Positions 35,074 through 44,035 of a DNA stretch of 64,000 nucleotides are shown here, one piece after another. Below the pieces are notes generated by a model. That model was not told where the DNA came from, did no database searches, and was given only the letters and a program-made list of their open reading frames with translations. Source of the DNA: RUG191 sp045642225 (GTDB lineage Bacteria > Bacillota > Clostridia > Lachnospirales > Lachnospiraceae); contig JAZUIN010000107.1 of assembly GCA_045642225.1 (NCBI GenBank), positions 66,632-130,631 on the forward strand, given 5' to 3'. The position numbers and the translations under genes are program-made. Within the stretch, counting starts at the first letter, position 1. Every line of letters begins with the position of its first letter.

Positions 35074-35349
35074 ATGAACAAGACAGAATTAGTAGCTGCA
35101 ATGGCAGACAAAGCTGGTATTTCTAAGAAAGACGCAGAAGCAGCTGTAAAGGCATTTACAGATGTTGTAGCAGAAGAACTTAAGAAGGGTGAGAAAATCG
35201 CTTTAGTTGGTTTTGGTACATTCGAAGTAGCAGAAAGAGCTGCTCGTACAGGTAGAAACCCACAAACTGGTGAAGAAATGCAAATCGCAGCTTCAAAGGC
35301 ACCTAAGTTCAAGGCTGGTAAGGCTTTAAAGGATGCTGTAAATAAGTAA
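35074..35349 (+). CDS. hup: HU-family DNA-binding protein
   Basis: 91 residues, the standard HU length. MNKTELVAAMADKAG forms the helical body, GFGTFEVAERAARTGRNPQTGEEM near 46-69 is the DNA-embracing arm with Pro at the tip, and the C-terminal helix ends LKDAVNK. HU compacts and bends DNA. GAGGAGG lies 9 bases before ATG 35074; a longer frame has no ribosome site. It has its own strong promoter and terminator. Confidence 0.97.
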   Translation: MNKTELVAAMADKAGISKKDAEAAVKAFTDVVAEELKKGEKIALVGFGTFEVAERAARTGRNPQTGEEMQIAASKAPKFKAGKALKDAVNK

Positions 35350-35375
35350 TTCGAATTTGAATAATTAAGTACCTT

Positions 35376-35407
35376 AACCCGTAGCAGTAGCTACGGGTTG
35401 TTTTTTA
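35376..35407 (+). terminator. hup terminator
   Basis: A perfect 10-bp stem (AACCCGTAGC / GCTACGGGTT), loop AGTA, T-run. It lies 33 bases before the next gene. Confidence 0.92.
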
Positions 35408-35439
35408 TAAAATGTTAAGATTGTGTTAGGTGAGACGTA

Positions 35440-35682
35440 ATGAGATTAGATAAGTATTTGAAGGTTTCAAGATTGATTAAGAGAAGAACTGTTGCGCAAG
35501 AAGCTTGCGATGCGGGAAGGGTTATGGTTAATGATAAGGTTGCAAAATCTTCCACAAAGGTTAAGATTGGCGACATTATAGAAATTGCATTTGGAAATAA
35601 GTCGGTAAAGGTTAGAATCCTTGATATTCAAGATACAACTAAGAAGGAAGAAGCAAAAGAGTTGTTTGAATATATCGATTAA
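35440..35682 (+). CDS. rqcP: S4-domain RNA-binding protein RqcP (YabO)
   Basis: 80 residues consisting almost entirely of an S4 domain: MRLDKYLKVSRLIKRR, then AGRVMVNDK and IGDIIEIAFG. In Bacillus the orthologue RqcP helps RqcH add alanine tails to stalled nascent chains on 50S subunits. The gene neighbourhood (hup before, divIC after) supports the assignment. AGGTGAG precedes the ATG. Confidence 0.9.
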   Translation: MRLDKYLKVSRLIKRRTVAQEACDAGRVMVNDKVAKSSTKVKIGDIIEIAFGNKSVKVRILDIQDTTKKEEAKELFEYID

Positions 35683-35862
35683 TCGAAAAATATAAAATTT
35701 TCAGAAAATTTATAAAAAGATGTTAAGTTTTTAAAGAAATATGCCGAAATCTATAATAGCAAGAACAATATTCGACGGAATGTTAGTGTTTTGCTTGGTG
35801 TGAGAGCACAATATTTTGTGTGAAAGCTTTGATATGCATTTACAATTTGGGAGATTATTTTC

Positions 35863-36153
35863 ATGAACAGAGCGAAGAAGAGGCACGCTTTGAATGGGAG
35901 AGTAATTCTTATTATGATTATGCTTTCTATTATTGTTATATGTTCAGTTGCCATGATCATGCAATATCAGAAGAAAGTAACTTATTCAGCAAAGGAAGCG
36001 GAGCTTACTGCGGCCAGAGATGCTGAGTGGAAAAGAAGTCAGGATATTAAGGATTACGATGCTTATTCCAAGACAAATGAATATGTAGAAGAAGTTGCCA
36101 AATCTAAGTTAGGTTTGGTTTATGAAGATGAGATTATTTTTAGAGAAAAATAA
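35863..36153 (+). CDS. septum formation initiator, DivIC/FtsB-like
   Basis: 96 residues. A short basic N-terminus (NRAKKRH), one TM helix (about 13-35), then an extracytoplasmic coiled coil and the terminal YVEEVAKSKLGLVYEDEIIF, the typical end of DivIC/FtsB proteins (A..KLG.v..gE..f). It is expected to assemble with FtsL and DivIB at the division septum. GGGAGAT precedes the start. A TATAAT lies at 35752-35757 in the 180-base gap upstream. In Bacillus yabP and yabQ sit between rqcP and divIC; here that space is empty. Confidence 0.88.
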   Translation: MNRAKKRHALNGRVILIMIMLSIIVICSVAMIMQYQKKVTYSAKEAELTAARDAEWKRSQDIKDYDAYSKTNEYVEEVAKSKLGLVYEDEIIFREK

Positions 36154-36191
36154 GAGCGCGAAAACCAACAGGTGTATTTTGCGCTCTTTTT
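36152..36191 (+). terminator. terminator between divIC and tilS
   Basis: Stem AAGAGCGC / GCGCTCTT extended by an AAAA/TTTT run, about 15-base loop, then a T-run. It starts at the divIC stop and ends 15 bases before tilS. Confidence 0.8.
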
Positions 36192-36194
36192 TGT

Positions 36195-36200
36195 TATAAT
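36195..36200 (+). promoter_or_regulatory. -10 element of tilS
   Basis: A perfect TATAAT six bases before the tilS ATG. The -35 region is poor (near 36172). The expected transcription start coincides with the start codon. Confidence 0.5.
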
Positions 36201-36206
36201 GGCACT

Positions 36207-37580
36207 ATGATTAAGAAAGTGCTAGGGACAATTAGAAAATACAACATGATAAGGTCAGGACAGAAGGTGCACGTGGCAGTCTCGGGTGGGGCTGATTCAG
36301 TGTGTCTTTTTTTGGTTATGGCAAAGCTTAAAGACGAACTAGGAATAGAATTAGAAGTGATTCATGTTGAGCATGGCATTAGAGGCGAAGAAAGTAAGAA
36401 AGATGCAGACTTTGTAAGAAAACTTTGTGAGCGAGAAGATGTTAAGTATACCATTTTCAACGTGGATGCGCCGAAAGTGGCAAAGGAGCGCAAAATTTCG
36501 CTTGAAGAGGCGGCTAGAGAGCTTAGGTACCAGTGCTTTAATGAAGTGGCAAAGGAAGGCGTTGTTGCTGTAGCACATCATATGGAAGATAACGCAGAAA
36601 CTGTGCTTTTTAATATGTCACGTGGTAGCGGCATTGATGGTATGTGCGGTATTTCGCCAGTGAGAGATAACATAATTCGTCCTTTTATAAATGTTAGCAG
36701 AACAGATATTGAAAGTTATTTAGAAGAGAAGCAGCAGAATTACTGCGTTGATAGAACTAATCAAGAAGATAAATATACTAGAAATTATATTAGACACAAC
36801 GTTTTGCCATTATTAGAAAATGTTAATTCCAAATCGATAGACCACATTAACCAGATGGCGTTAGAGTTAAATGCTTTGTCAAATTATTTGTCAAAGCAGG
36901 TTGAAGAGAAATATATAAAGTATGTCGATGAAGAAGGCGTAAGTTGTGAGCTGCTTGAGGAAGATGAAGTGATTGTTTCTGAAGTGATTCATAACTTGTT
37001 ATGTTCTAAAGCTAAAACATCAAAAGACATAAGTCGTGTTCACGTAGAAGCAGTTGTAGATTTGTTGAAGAATGGTGCGGGGCGAGAAATACATTTGCCA
37101 TATGGACTTGTAGCGGTGTCTAAATATGGTAGAGTCGATATAAGAACAAATGAAGAAGAGATAAAGGAATGTGAGAGAGTCGAACAAGTAGTTGATATTT
37201 CTTCTATGAAAGTGGGAGAGAAGCAAATAATAAAAGTTCTTGATTATGTTTTTGAGATTGAATTAAACCTGAAAGAGGATTCTGTAGAAATAGAGGCAAA
37301 AAACTATACTAAAACCTTTGATTATGATAAAATTAATGGGTGTTTTTGTATTCGAAATAGAAAAGAAGGTGACTTTCTTACTATCAATGACGACGGAGCA
37401 AAAAAGAGCTTGAAGAAGTATATGATAGATGAGAAGATACCAAGAGGTGATAGAGAACAAAAAATTCTTTTATGTTGTGACAACCATGTTTTGTGGGTTG
37501 TTGACCATAGAATAAGTGCTTATTTCAAGGTGACTGATGAAACTAAGAGGTTATTAAAGGTCACAGTGAGGAGAATGTAA
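36207..37580 (+). CDS. tilS: tRNA(Ile)-lysidine synthetase
   Basis: 457 residues. The PP-loop AVSGGADS at 24-31 binds ATP, and HVEHGIRGEES near 52-62 and AHHMEDNAET near 124-133 are family hallmarks. The C-terminal TilS domain has RKEGDF and LKKYMIDEKIPRGDR near 405-425. It converts C34 of the AUA-reading tRNA-Ile to lysidine. There is no ribosome site before ATG 36207; instead TATAAT at 36195-36200 sits six bases upstream, so the transcript may start at the ATG itself. hpt follows immediately. Confidence 0.94.
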   Translation: MIKKVLGTIRKYNMIRSGQKVHVAVSGGADSVCLFLVMAKLKDELGIELEVIHVEHGIRGEESKKDADFVRKLCEREDVKYTIFNVDAPKVAKERKISLEEAARELRYQCFNEVAKEGVVAVAHHMEDNAETVLFNMSRGSGIDGMCGISPVRDNIIRPFINVSRTDIESYLEEKQQNYCVDRTNQEDKYTRNYIRHNVLPLLENVNSKSIDHINQMALELNALSNYLSKQVEEKYIKYVDEEGVSCELLEEDEVIVSEVIHNLLCSKAKTSKDISRVHVEAVVDLLKNGAGREIHLPYGLVAVSKYGRVDIRTNEEEIKECERVEQVVDISSMKVGEKQIIKVLDYVFEIELNLKEDSVEIEAKNYTKTFDYDKINGCFCIRNRKEGDFLTINDDGAKKSLKKYMIDEKIPRGDREQKILLCCDNHVLWVVDHRISAYFKVTDETKRLLKVTVRRM

Positions 37581-38105
37581 ATGGGTGAACATATTAAAAT
37601 GATGATTTCTGAAGAAGATGTTAATGCAAGAATAGCAGAAATCGGGGAGGAAATAAGTAGAGATTATGAAGGTGAAGAAGTTTTCGTTGTTTGTATTTTG
37701 AGAGGGGCTTCATTTTTTGCATGTGAATTGGCAAAGAGAATTTCAGTGCCAGTTACAATTGATTTCATGAGCGTTTCGAGCTATGGCAGCGGGACAGAGT
37801 CTAGCGGAGAAGTTAAAATTATCAAAGATATTGAAATGGATTGTAAGGGGAAAAATGTAATAATCGTTGAAGACATAATTGATAGTGGGAATACTATTAA
37901 AGCGTTGAAGGCGTTGTATGAACGACGCAAAGCAAAAAGTATAGCAACTTGTACGCTTTTGGATAAGCCTGAAAGAAGACAAGTTGAAGCTGAGGCAGAT
38001 TATGTGGGATTTTCTATTCCAGATGAGTTTGTTGTTGGCTATGGTCTTGATTATGACCAGAAATATAGAGCGTTGCCATATATTGGCGTAGTAGAATTTG
38101 ATTAG
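37581..38105 (+). CDS. hpt: hypoxanthine phosphoribosyltransferase
   Basis: 174 residues. It salvages hypoxanthine or guanine with PRPP to give IMP or GMP. The PRPP loop is VIIVEDIIDSGNT near 95-107; MSVSSYGSGT near 65-74 forms the flexible loop, LDKPERR near 135 and the metal/base-binding YVGFSIPDEFVVGYGLDY near 148-165 complete the site. The ATG follows the tilS stop with no gap and an AGGAG ribosome site inside tilS. The tilS-hpt-ftsH order is widely conserved in Firmicutes. Confidence 0.95.
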   Translation: MGEHIKMMISEEDVNARIAEIGEEISRDYEGEEVFVVCILRGASFFACELAKRISVPVTIDFMSVSSYGSGTESSGEVKIIKDIEMDCKGKNVIIVEDIIDSGNTIKALKALYERRKAKSIATCTLLDKPERRQVEAEADYVGFSIPDEFVVGYGLDYDQKYRALPYIGVVEFD

Positions 38106-38120
38106 AAAAGAGGAATTGAC

Positions 38121-39995
38121 GTGAATAATGAGAATAGAAGAAGTCCGTTTGGAGGCATGCTAATATATATAGTAATAATTGCTTGCATTATTATGGGCTG
38201 GTATTTTATTAATTCAAGCGGTAACAAAACATCAGCATATACAAAAAGTATGCTTGATGCTGCGCTTGCTGAGAACAGAGTGGAGTCTATTGCTATTCAG
38301 CAAAATGCGCAGGTGCCAACAGGTACAGCAATTATTGTAGTTAAGGGTGAGCAGGATAATAAGGTGTTAAACCTTTCTGATGTAAACGAGTTCCAGAAGG
38401 AATTAGATGCAAAGGGTTATAAAGGTTATACTTTGGCAGATGTTCCAAAACGTGATTGGATAAGCTACATAATTCCTATTGGTGGATTAGTGATAATGCT
38501 TATCTTGATGTTTATGTTATTTAGAGGTCCGGCATCAGGTGGTGGCGGTACTAACGCCAAGATGATGAATTTTGGCAAGAGTAAAGCCAAGATGACCAAT
38601 TACAAAGATATTGATATTGATTTTAATAACGTTGCTGGTCTTATCGAAGAGAAAGAAGAATTGGCCGAGGTTGTTGATTTCCTTAAGGATCCTGCTAAGT
38701 ATACTCAAGTTGGAGCGAGAATTCCTAAAGGTATTCTTCTTGAGGGCCCTCCAGGTACAGGTAAGACTTTGCTTGCAAAGGCTATTGCTGGCGAGGCACA
38801 GGTGCCATTCTTTAGCATTTCAGGTTCTGATTTCGTAGAAATGTTTGTTGGTGTCGGTGCGAGTCGTGTTAGAGACTTGTTCGAAGATGCAAAGAAGCAT
38901 GCTCCTTGTATAGTATTTATTGATGAAATTGATGCTGTAGCAAGACGCCGTGGAACTGGTATGGGCGGTGGCCATGACGAGAGAGAGCAAACACTTAACC
39001 AAATGCTTGTTGAGATGGATGGTTTTGCTGCTAATCAGGGAATTATTGTTATGGCAGCAACTAATAGAGTAGATATTCTTGACCCAGCTATTATGCGTCC
39101 AGGAAGATTTGATAGAAAGGTTGTTGTTGGAAGACCTGATGTAAGAGGTAGAGAAGAAATTCTTGAGGTACATTCTAAGAATAAACCATTAAGTGATGAC
39201 GTAGATCTTGAACAAATTGCGCGTACAACAGCAGGATTTACAGGTGCTGATCTTGAAAATCTTATGAATGAAGCTGCAATTCGTGCAGCAGGTGAGGACA
39301 GGAAATATATAACACAAGAAGATATCAGAAGATCTTTCGTAAAGGTTGGTATTGGTACTGAGAAGAAGAGTAAGATTATATCTGACAAAGAGAAAAAAAT
39401 TACAGCTTATCACGAAGCTGGACATGCAATTCTTTTCCATGTACTCCCTGATGTTGGACCTGTATATACGGTATCGATTGTGCCTACGGGACTAGGTGCA
39501 GCAGGTTATACTATGCCTTTGCCAGAGAAGGATGAAATGTTTATGACAAAAGGTAAGTTGCGTCAGAATATTATCGTTTCTTTGGGTGGAAGAATTGCTG
39601 AAGATATTATATTTGATGATATTACAACAGGAGCTTCACAAGATATAAAGCAAGCTACAAGTACAGCAAGAGCTATGGTTGTTAAATATGGTATGTCAGA
39701 GAAGATAGGTATGTTGAATCTTGATAATGATCAAGATGAGGTATTCATAGGACGTGATCTTGCACATGAGAAGGGCTATGGAGAGAAAACTGCTAGTATT
39801 ATCGACGAAGAAGTAAAATCAATTGTAGATTCGTGTTATAAAGAAGCTGAAGAAATACTTCATAAATACGAAGCTCAGCTTCATGCTTGTGCTAATTTAC
39901 TTCTTGAGAAGGAGAAGATTACTAGAGATGAATTTGAAGCGCTATTTCCAGGCTATCAGAAGCCGGTAGAGGATGAAAGCTTTTTTGACGAATAG
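38121..39995 (+). CDS. ftsH: membrane-bound ATP-dependent zinc protease FtsH
   Basis: 624 residues. Two TM helices (about 11-29 and 112-136) bracket an external domain. The AAA module has Walker A GPPGTGKT near 208-215, the pore motif FVEMFVGVGASRVRD, Walker B IVFIDEIDAV near 264 and the second region of homology (NRVDILDPAIMRPGRFDRK). The peptidase has zinc-binding HEAGH at 431-435 and downstream DITTGASQDIKQAT. It degrades membrane and regulatory proteins. The start is GTG with GAGGA upstream. Confidence 0.96.
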   Translation: MNNENRRSPFGGMLIYIVIIACIIMGWYFINSSGNKTSAYTKSMLDAALAENRVESIAIQQNAQVPTGTAIIVVKGEQDNKVLNLSDVNEFQKELDAKGYKGYTLADVPKRDWISYIIPIGGLVIMLILMFMLFRGPASGGGGTNAKMMNFGKSKAKMTNYKDIDIDFNNVAGLIEEKEELAEVVDFLKDPAKYTQVGARIPKGILLEGPPGTGKTLLAKAIAGEAQVPFFSISGSDFVEMFVGVGASRVRDLFEDAKKHAPCIVFIDEIDAVARRRGTGMGGGHDEREQTLNQMLVEMDGFAANQGIIVMAATNRVDILDPAIMRPGRFDRKVVVGRPDVRGREEILEVHSKNKPLSDDVDLEQIARTTAGFTGADLENLMNEAAIRAAGEDRKYITQEDIRRSFVKVGIGTEKKSKIISDKEKKITAYHEAGHAILFHVLPDVGPVYTVSIVPTGLGAAGYTMPLPEKDEMFMTKGKLRQNIIVSLGGRIAEDIIFDDITTGASQDIKQATSTARAMVVKYGMSEKIGMLNLDNDQDEVFIGRDLAHEKGYGEKTASIIDEEVKSIVDSCYKEAEEILHKYEAQLHACANLLLEKEKITRDEFEALFPGYQKPVEDESFFDE

Positions 39996-40142
39996 GATAA
40001 GAATTGCTGTTTATCTATAATTAGGAGAAGTTATTGTGCAATATGTATAAAAACAGGGTGTATCTTTTGTAGCATTTGTGAACACTTATTAGTGTACAGG
40101 GCATATAATTAGTATCGTAAAAACCCCCAATACATTATATAA

Positions 40143-40206
40143 ATTTTTACTAACCCCATAGTAAAAATACCTTCTCCTAAAAAGGACAGCGTAAGCTGTC
40201 TTTTTT
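40143..40206 (+). promoter_or_regulatory. two-hairpin leader before the GH13 gene
   Basis: A perfect 10-bp hairpin (ATTTTTACTA / TAGTAAAAAT, loop ACCCCA, 40143-40168) is followed by a terminator-like hairpin (AAAGGACAGC / GCTGTCTTTT, loop GTAA, 40181-40204) with a T-run. The CCCCATA of the first hairpin can pair with TATGGGG at 40213-40219 next to the ribosome site. This could be an attenuator, or simply the ftsH operon terminator. Confidence 0.5.
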
Positions 40207-40234
40207 ACTTTATATGGGGATTTGGAGGAAAAGA

Positions 40235-42274
40235 ATGAATAGAGATGCTATTTTTAGTGATGGAACGCTTGAATATAGAGATCCATGGGAACCAAAGGAG
40301 AATGATAAAGTAAAGCTACGAGTTCGTGTTGCGCATGGATTAGGGGCAGATGTGACTTTGTGTACTCCTAATTACAGATTACCTATGGAATTAGACGAAT
40401 CTGGTGAAGTGTTTGATTATTATAGAGTTATTGTTCAATTAGCGAAAGAAAAGTTTCAGTACATTTACAAGATAACACAAGATGATGAGACGGTGTACTT
40501 AGACAGATACGGTGTGTGTGAGGCTGAAAGGTGGGAATATGCATTTTCCATAACACCAGGATTTGAAACGCCAGATTGGGCCAAGAATGCTGTAATGTAT
40601 CAAATACTTGTGGATAGATTCTATAACGGCGATGAAAGTAACGACGTTGAAACTGGGGAATACTATTATATTTCTAGACCATCCACTAAGGTTACTGATT
40701 GGAATCAGAAGCCTGACGCGTTTGATGTTTTTAAGTTCTATGGTGGTGATTTAGAAGGAGTAAGGCAGAAACTGTCTTATATCAAGGGATTAGGAGTAAA
40801 TGTTATATATTTCAATCCTATTTTTGTTTCGCCTTCAAATCATAAGTATGATTGTCAGGATTATGATTATATAGATCCTCATTATGGAAAAATTGTTGAT
40901 GATGGTGGAGAGGTATTGAAAGAAGGAGAGACGGACAATACTAAGGCTACCAAATACATTAAACGTGTAGCTAACAAAGCTAATTTAGAGGCGTCTAATG
41001 AGTTTTTCGTGCAATTTGTTCGTGAAGCGCATGAAAGAGGCATTAGAGTTATATTAGATGGTGTGTTTAATCACTGTGGCTCTTTTAATAAATGGTTAGA
41101 TAGAGAACGCATTTATGAAGGTGCTGAAGATTTTGAAAAAGGAGCATTTGTATCTAAGGAGAGCCCATACAAGGACTTCTTCTCGTTTCATAAAGATGAA
41201 GATGCTTCCTGGCCATATAATGATAGTTATGATAGTTGGTGGGGGAATGACACTCTACCTAAGTTAAATTATGAGTCTTCTGAAAAATTAGAAGAGTACA
41301 TTTTGAATATTGGTAAGAAATGGGTTTCTTATCCATATAATTGTGATGGATGGAGACTAGACGTTGCAGCGGATTTGGGACATAGTGAAGAGTATAATCA
41401 TGCGTTCTGGCGAAAGTTTAGAGATGCTGTTAAATCAGCGAATCCTAATGCGATTGTATTAGCAGAACATTATGGCGATGCATCTAGCTGGTTGCAGGGT
41501 GACCAATGGGACACAGTGATGAATTATGACGCTTTTATGGAGCCTGTTAGTTATTTTATAACGGGAATGGAGAAGCATTCAGACGCTTATGATGAAAGTG
41601 CTATAGGTGATGGTGCTAGGTTTGAGGCAACAATGAGACATTATATGTCAAAGCTTTTGACGCCATCTCTTTATACATCGATGAATCAGTTGTCGAATCA
41701 TGACCACTCTAGATTTATGACAAGAACTAATCATAAGGTGGGAAGAGTAGGAGAACTTGGATCGGATGCGGCATCAGAAGATATCAATATTGCGGCATAC
41801 AAATTAGGTGCGCTTATTCAGATGACTTGGCCTGGTGCACCAACACTTTATTATGGAGATGAAGCAGGGGTATGTGGATTTACTGATCCTGATAATAGAA
41901 GAACTTATCCTTGGGGCGCAGATAATAGATATTTGGTGGATTATCATAGAGATTTGATTAATCTTCATAAAGTTGCGCCATCCTTTAGAAATAGTGCATT
42001 TATTTTCTTAGAATGTGGTAAAGATTACATTTCCTATGGTAGATTTAACAAAATGCAACAATGTGTGGTTGTAGTAAATTCTAGTGACCATGAGCTTGAA
42101 GTTGATATACCAGTGTGGAAAGCGGAAGTTCCGCTAGAATGTCAGATGACCCAATATTTCTTGACAACTGAGAAGGGCCACTCTATTATGCCGGTTCCTC
42201 GTAATGTGGAAAATGGTATTTTACATTTGAGATTAACTGCATATACGGGAGCTATTTATTTCAAGAATAGTTAA
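40235..42274 (+). CDS. GH13 alpha-amylase-family glycosidase (neopullulanase/maltogenic amylase-like)
   Basis: 679 residues, no signal peptide, so intracellular. An N-terminal CBM34-like beta domain (about 1-110) precedes the catalytic barrel beginning NAVMYQILVDRFYNGD near 125. The four GH13 regions are DGVFNH near 284, WRLDVAADLG with nucleophile Asp376, AEHYGD with acid/base Glu411, and SNHDHSRF with Asp490. The order and CBM34-like domain suggest action on maltodextrins, pullulan or cyclodextrins imported from outside. GGAGG lies before ATG 40235. It is followed by a terminator shared with the convergent MATE gene. Confidence 0.9.
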   Translation: MNRDAIFSDGTLEYRDPWEPKENDKVKLRVRVAHGLGADVTLCTPNYRLPMELDESGEVFDYYRVIVQLAKEKFQYIYKITQDDETVYLDRYGVCEAERWEYAFSITPGFETPDWAKNAVMYQILVDRFYNGDESNDVETGEYYYISRPSTKVTDWNQKPDAFDVFKFYGGDLEGVRQKLSYIKGLGVNVIYFNPIFVSPSNHKYDCQDYDYIDPHYGKIVDDGGEVLKEGETDNTKATKYIKRVANKANLEASNEFFVQFVREAHERGIRVILDGVFNHCGSFNKWLDRERIYEGAEDFEKGAFVSKESPYKDFFSFHKDEDASWPYNDSYDSWWGNDTLPKLNYESSEKLEEYILNIGKKWVSYPYNCDGWRLDVAADLGHSEEYNHAFWRKFRDAVKSANPNAIVLAEHYGDASSWLQGDQWDTVMNYDAFMEPVSYFITGMEKHSDAYDESAIGDGARFEATMRHYMSKLLTPSLYTSMNQLSNHDHSRFMTRTNHKVGRVGELGSDAASEDINIAAYKLGALIQMTWPGAPTLYYGDEAGVCGFTDPDNRRTYPWGADNRYLVDYHRDLINLHKVAPSFRNSAFIFLECGKDYISYGRFNKMQQCVVVVNSSDHELEVDIPVWKAEVPLECQMTQYFLTTEKGHSIMPVPRNVENGILHLRLTAYTGAIYFKNS

Positions 42275-42302
42275 GTGAAAATATAGATTGTAAGATAAAA
42301 AA

Positions 42303-42366
42303 GACCTTGGAATGACGTTTACTTGCTTTTGTGTAAAAGCTTGTGAATATCATTTCAAGGTCGTTT
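42303..42366. terminator. bidirectional terminator
   Basis: A 13-bp stem (GACCTTGGAATGA / TCATTTCAAGGTC, one wobble) with a 34-base loop containing a smaller hairpin. It sits between the converging GH13 and MATE genes. Confidence 0.7.
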
Positions 42367-42386
42367 GTGTTTATATGGTTTTATAT

Positions 42387-43823
42387 TTATGAAATTTTGT
42401 CGCCACTCATAGTAGTATTTCCTCTGAGCTTTGCAAAGAGCTTGAATTTAGGTGCGTCCTTGTATTCAGCTCGTTTGAACTCTTTTATAATAAGTATTAG
42501 ACAGGCTGCAAAGGATAATATGTCTGCGATAGGTGTTGTATAAAGAATTCCGTCTAGGCCGATAAAGAGCGGTAGTATTATTAATAGAGGAATCATAAAT
42601 ATTACCTGTCTTGTTAGAGATAGGAATATACCTTGTCCGGACTTTCCAATAGCGGTGAAAAAGGTTGATGTGATTGGTTGTAGGAAAGCAAGGAAGGATG
42701 TAAACATAAATATTCTTATGAATTTTGAGCCGAATTCAAAATATAGTTCGCTTCCGTCTCCGAATATTCTCAAGACGTAGGTTGGGAATATTTGGAATAT
42801 TACAAATATTATTATTCCTATAATCATGCCAGCTTTAATAGATACATTGTAGCTTAGTTTAACACGGTCGAATTTTTTTGCACCGTAGTTGAAGCTTGCG
42901 ATAGGCTGAGCACCTTGAGCGATTCCGATTATTATTGAGAAAAACACTTGGAAGGACTTCATGGTTATTCCGGCAACGGTAAGTGGTATAGATTCGCCGT
43001 ATTGGCTTTGACCACCATAATAAGTAAGACTGTTGTTTAATACTATTTGTGTTACCATAAATGCTATTTGATTGAAGAAAGGTGCAGCGCCTAAGGAAAT
43101 GCTACGTCCAATAGGTTTTAATTTCGGAATGAAGTGTTTTGGTTTTAGCTTTACAGTTTTGAAGTTACAGAAGTAAAAAACAATAATTACAAATGTTACA
43201 AATTGGCCAATAATAGTAGCAGCAGCGGCACCGGCCATTCCCCAGTGGAGGATAAGCACAAATACGGCATCTAATATTGTATTAATAACTGCTCCGATTA
43301 TATTTACGATCATTGTTATGTTAGGACTTCCGTCTGCACGAACGATGTGGCTACCGCTAGCGGATAGCATAAAAAATGGAAAACCTAAAGCACAAATCTT
43401 TAAATATTCTCTAGCGTATGGAAGAACTTCGTTAGGACATCCCATAAAAATGAGTAGTGGATCTGAAAAAACGAAAGATGCTGTAGAAAAAAGTATACCA
43501 AGAAGTACGACAAGGGTTGAGGAAGAACCTATTATATAAGGCGCATTCTTTGTGTCATTAGCACCCATTGCTAGATTAAATGCTGCAGAACCGCCAATAC
43601 CGAATAATAATGCGATTGATAGGCATAAAATGTTAATTGGAAATACTACATTCGTAGCTGCATTTCCAAGTGTGCCAACGGCATTTCCAATAAATAATTG
43701 ATCGACAATATTATAAAGACTAGTTACAAGCATTGCTATAATGCTTGGAATGGCGAATTTTCTTGTTAAAGTTGATACTGATTCGAATCCGAGTGGATTG
43801 CTCATTGTGTTGCTATTATTCAT
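42387..43823 (-). CDS. MATE-family efflux transporter
   Basis: 478 residues with about twelve TM helices in two related halves. FAIPSIIAMLVTSLYNIVDQLFIG near 24-47 is the typical start of the first bundle and GAAPFFNQIAFM near 255 that of the second. These proteins export cationic drugs or metabolites in exchange for Na+ or H+. It is monocistronic and convergent with the GH13 gene. AAAAGG lies about 12 bases before the ATG. No regulator is adjacent. Substrate unknown. Confidence 0.9.
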   Translation of the reverse strand: MNNSNTMSNPLGFESVSTLTRKFAIPSIIAMLVTSLYNIVDQLFIGNAVGTLGNAATNVVFPINILCLSIALLFGIGGSAAFNLAMGANDTKNAPYIIGSSSTLVVLLGILFSTASFVFSDPLLIFMGCPNEVLPYAREYLKICALGFPFFMLSASGSHIVRADGSPNITMIVNIIGAVINTILDAVFVLILHWGMAGAAAATIIGQFVTFVIIVFYFCNFKTVKLKPKHFIPKLKPIGRSISLGAAPFFNQIAFMVTQIVLNNSLTYYGGQSQYGESIPLTVAGITMKSFQVFFSIIIGIAQGAQPIASFNYGAKKFDRVKLSYNVSIKAGMIIGIIIFVIFQIFPTYVLRIFGDGSELYFEFGSKFIRIFMFTSFLAFLQPITSTFFTAIGKSGQGIFLSLTRQVIFMIPLLIILPLFIGLDGILYTTPIADILSFAACLILIIKEFKRAEYKDAPKFKLFAKLRGNTTMSGDKIS

Positions 43824-44020
43824 GTTCGTAAAAACCTTTTCTTATTAGTAGTAGTGATTAACGACCCTCTCCAAGGTCTGGAAATGTTACATTTTGCAAC
43901 TAAAGGATATTTTATATAAAAGAAGAAAGAAAAGATTACGAATATTGTATAAATAAAGGGATTGTAATTTGTTGAATTTTCTATAAAAGTCAATAAAATG
44001 TGGAAAAAATCGCATAAAAA

Positions 44021-44029
44021 TGCAATAAT
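44021..44029 (+). promoter_or_regulatory. possible extended -10 element of truA
   Basis: TGC-AATAAT ends six bases before the truA ATG, with TGGAAA at 44001-44006 and a 17-bp spacer. The transcription start would fall on or next to the start codon. Confidence 0.4.
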
Positions 44030-44035
44030 AAATAT

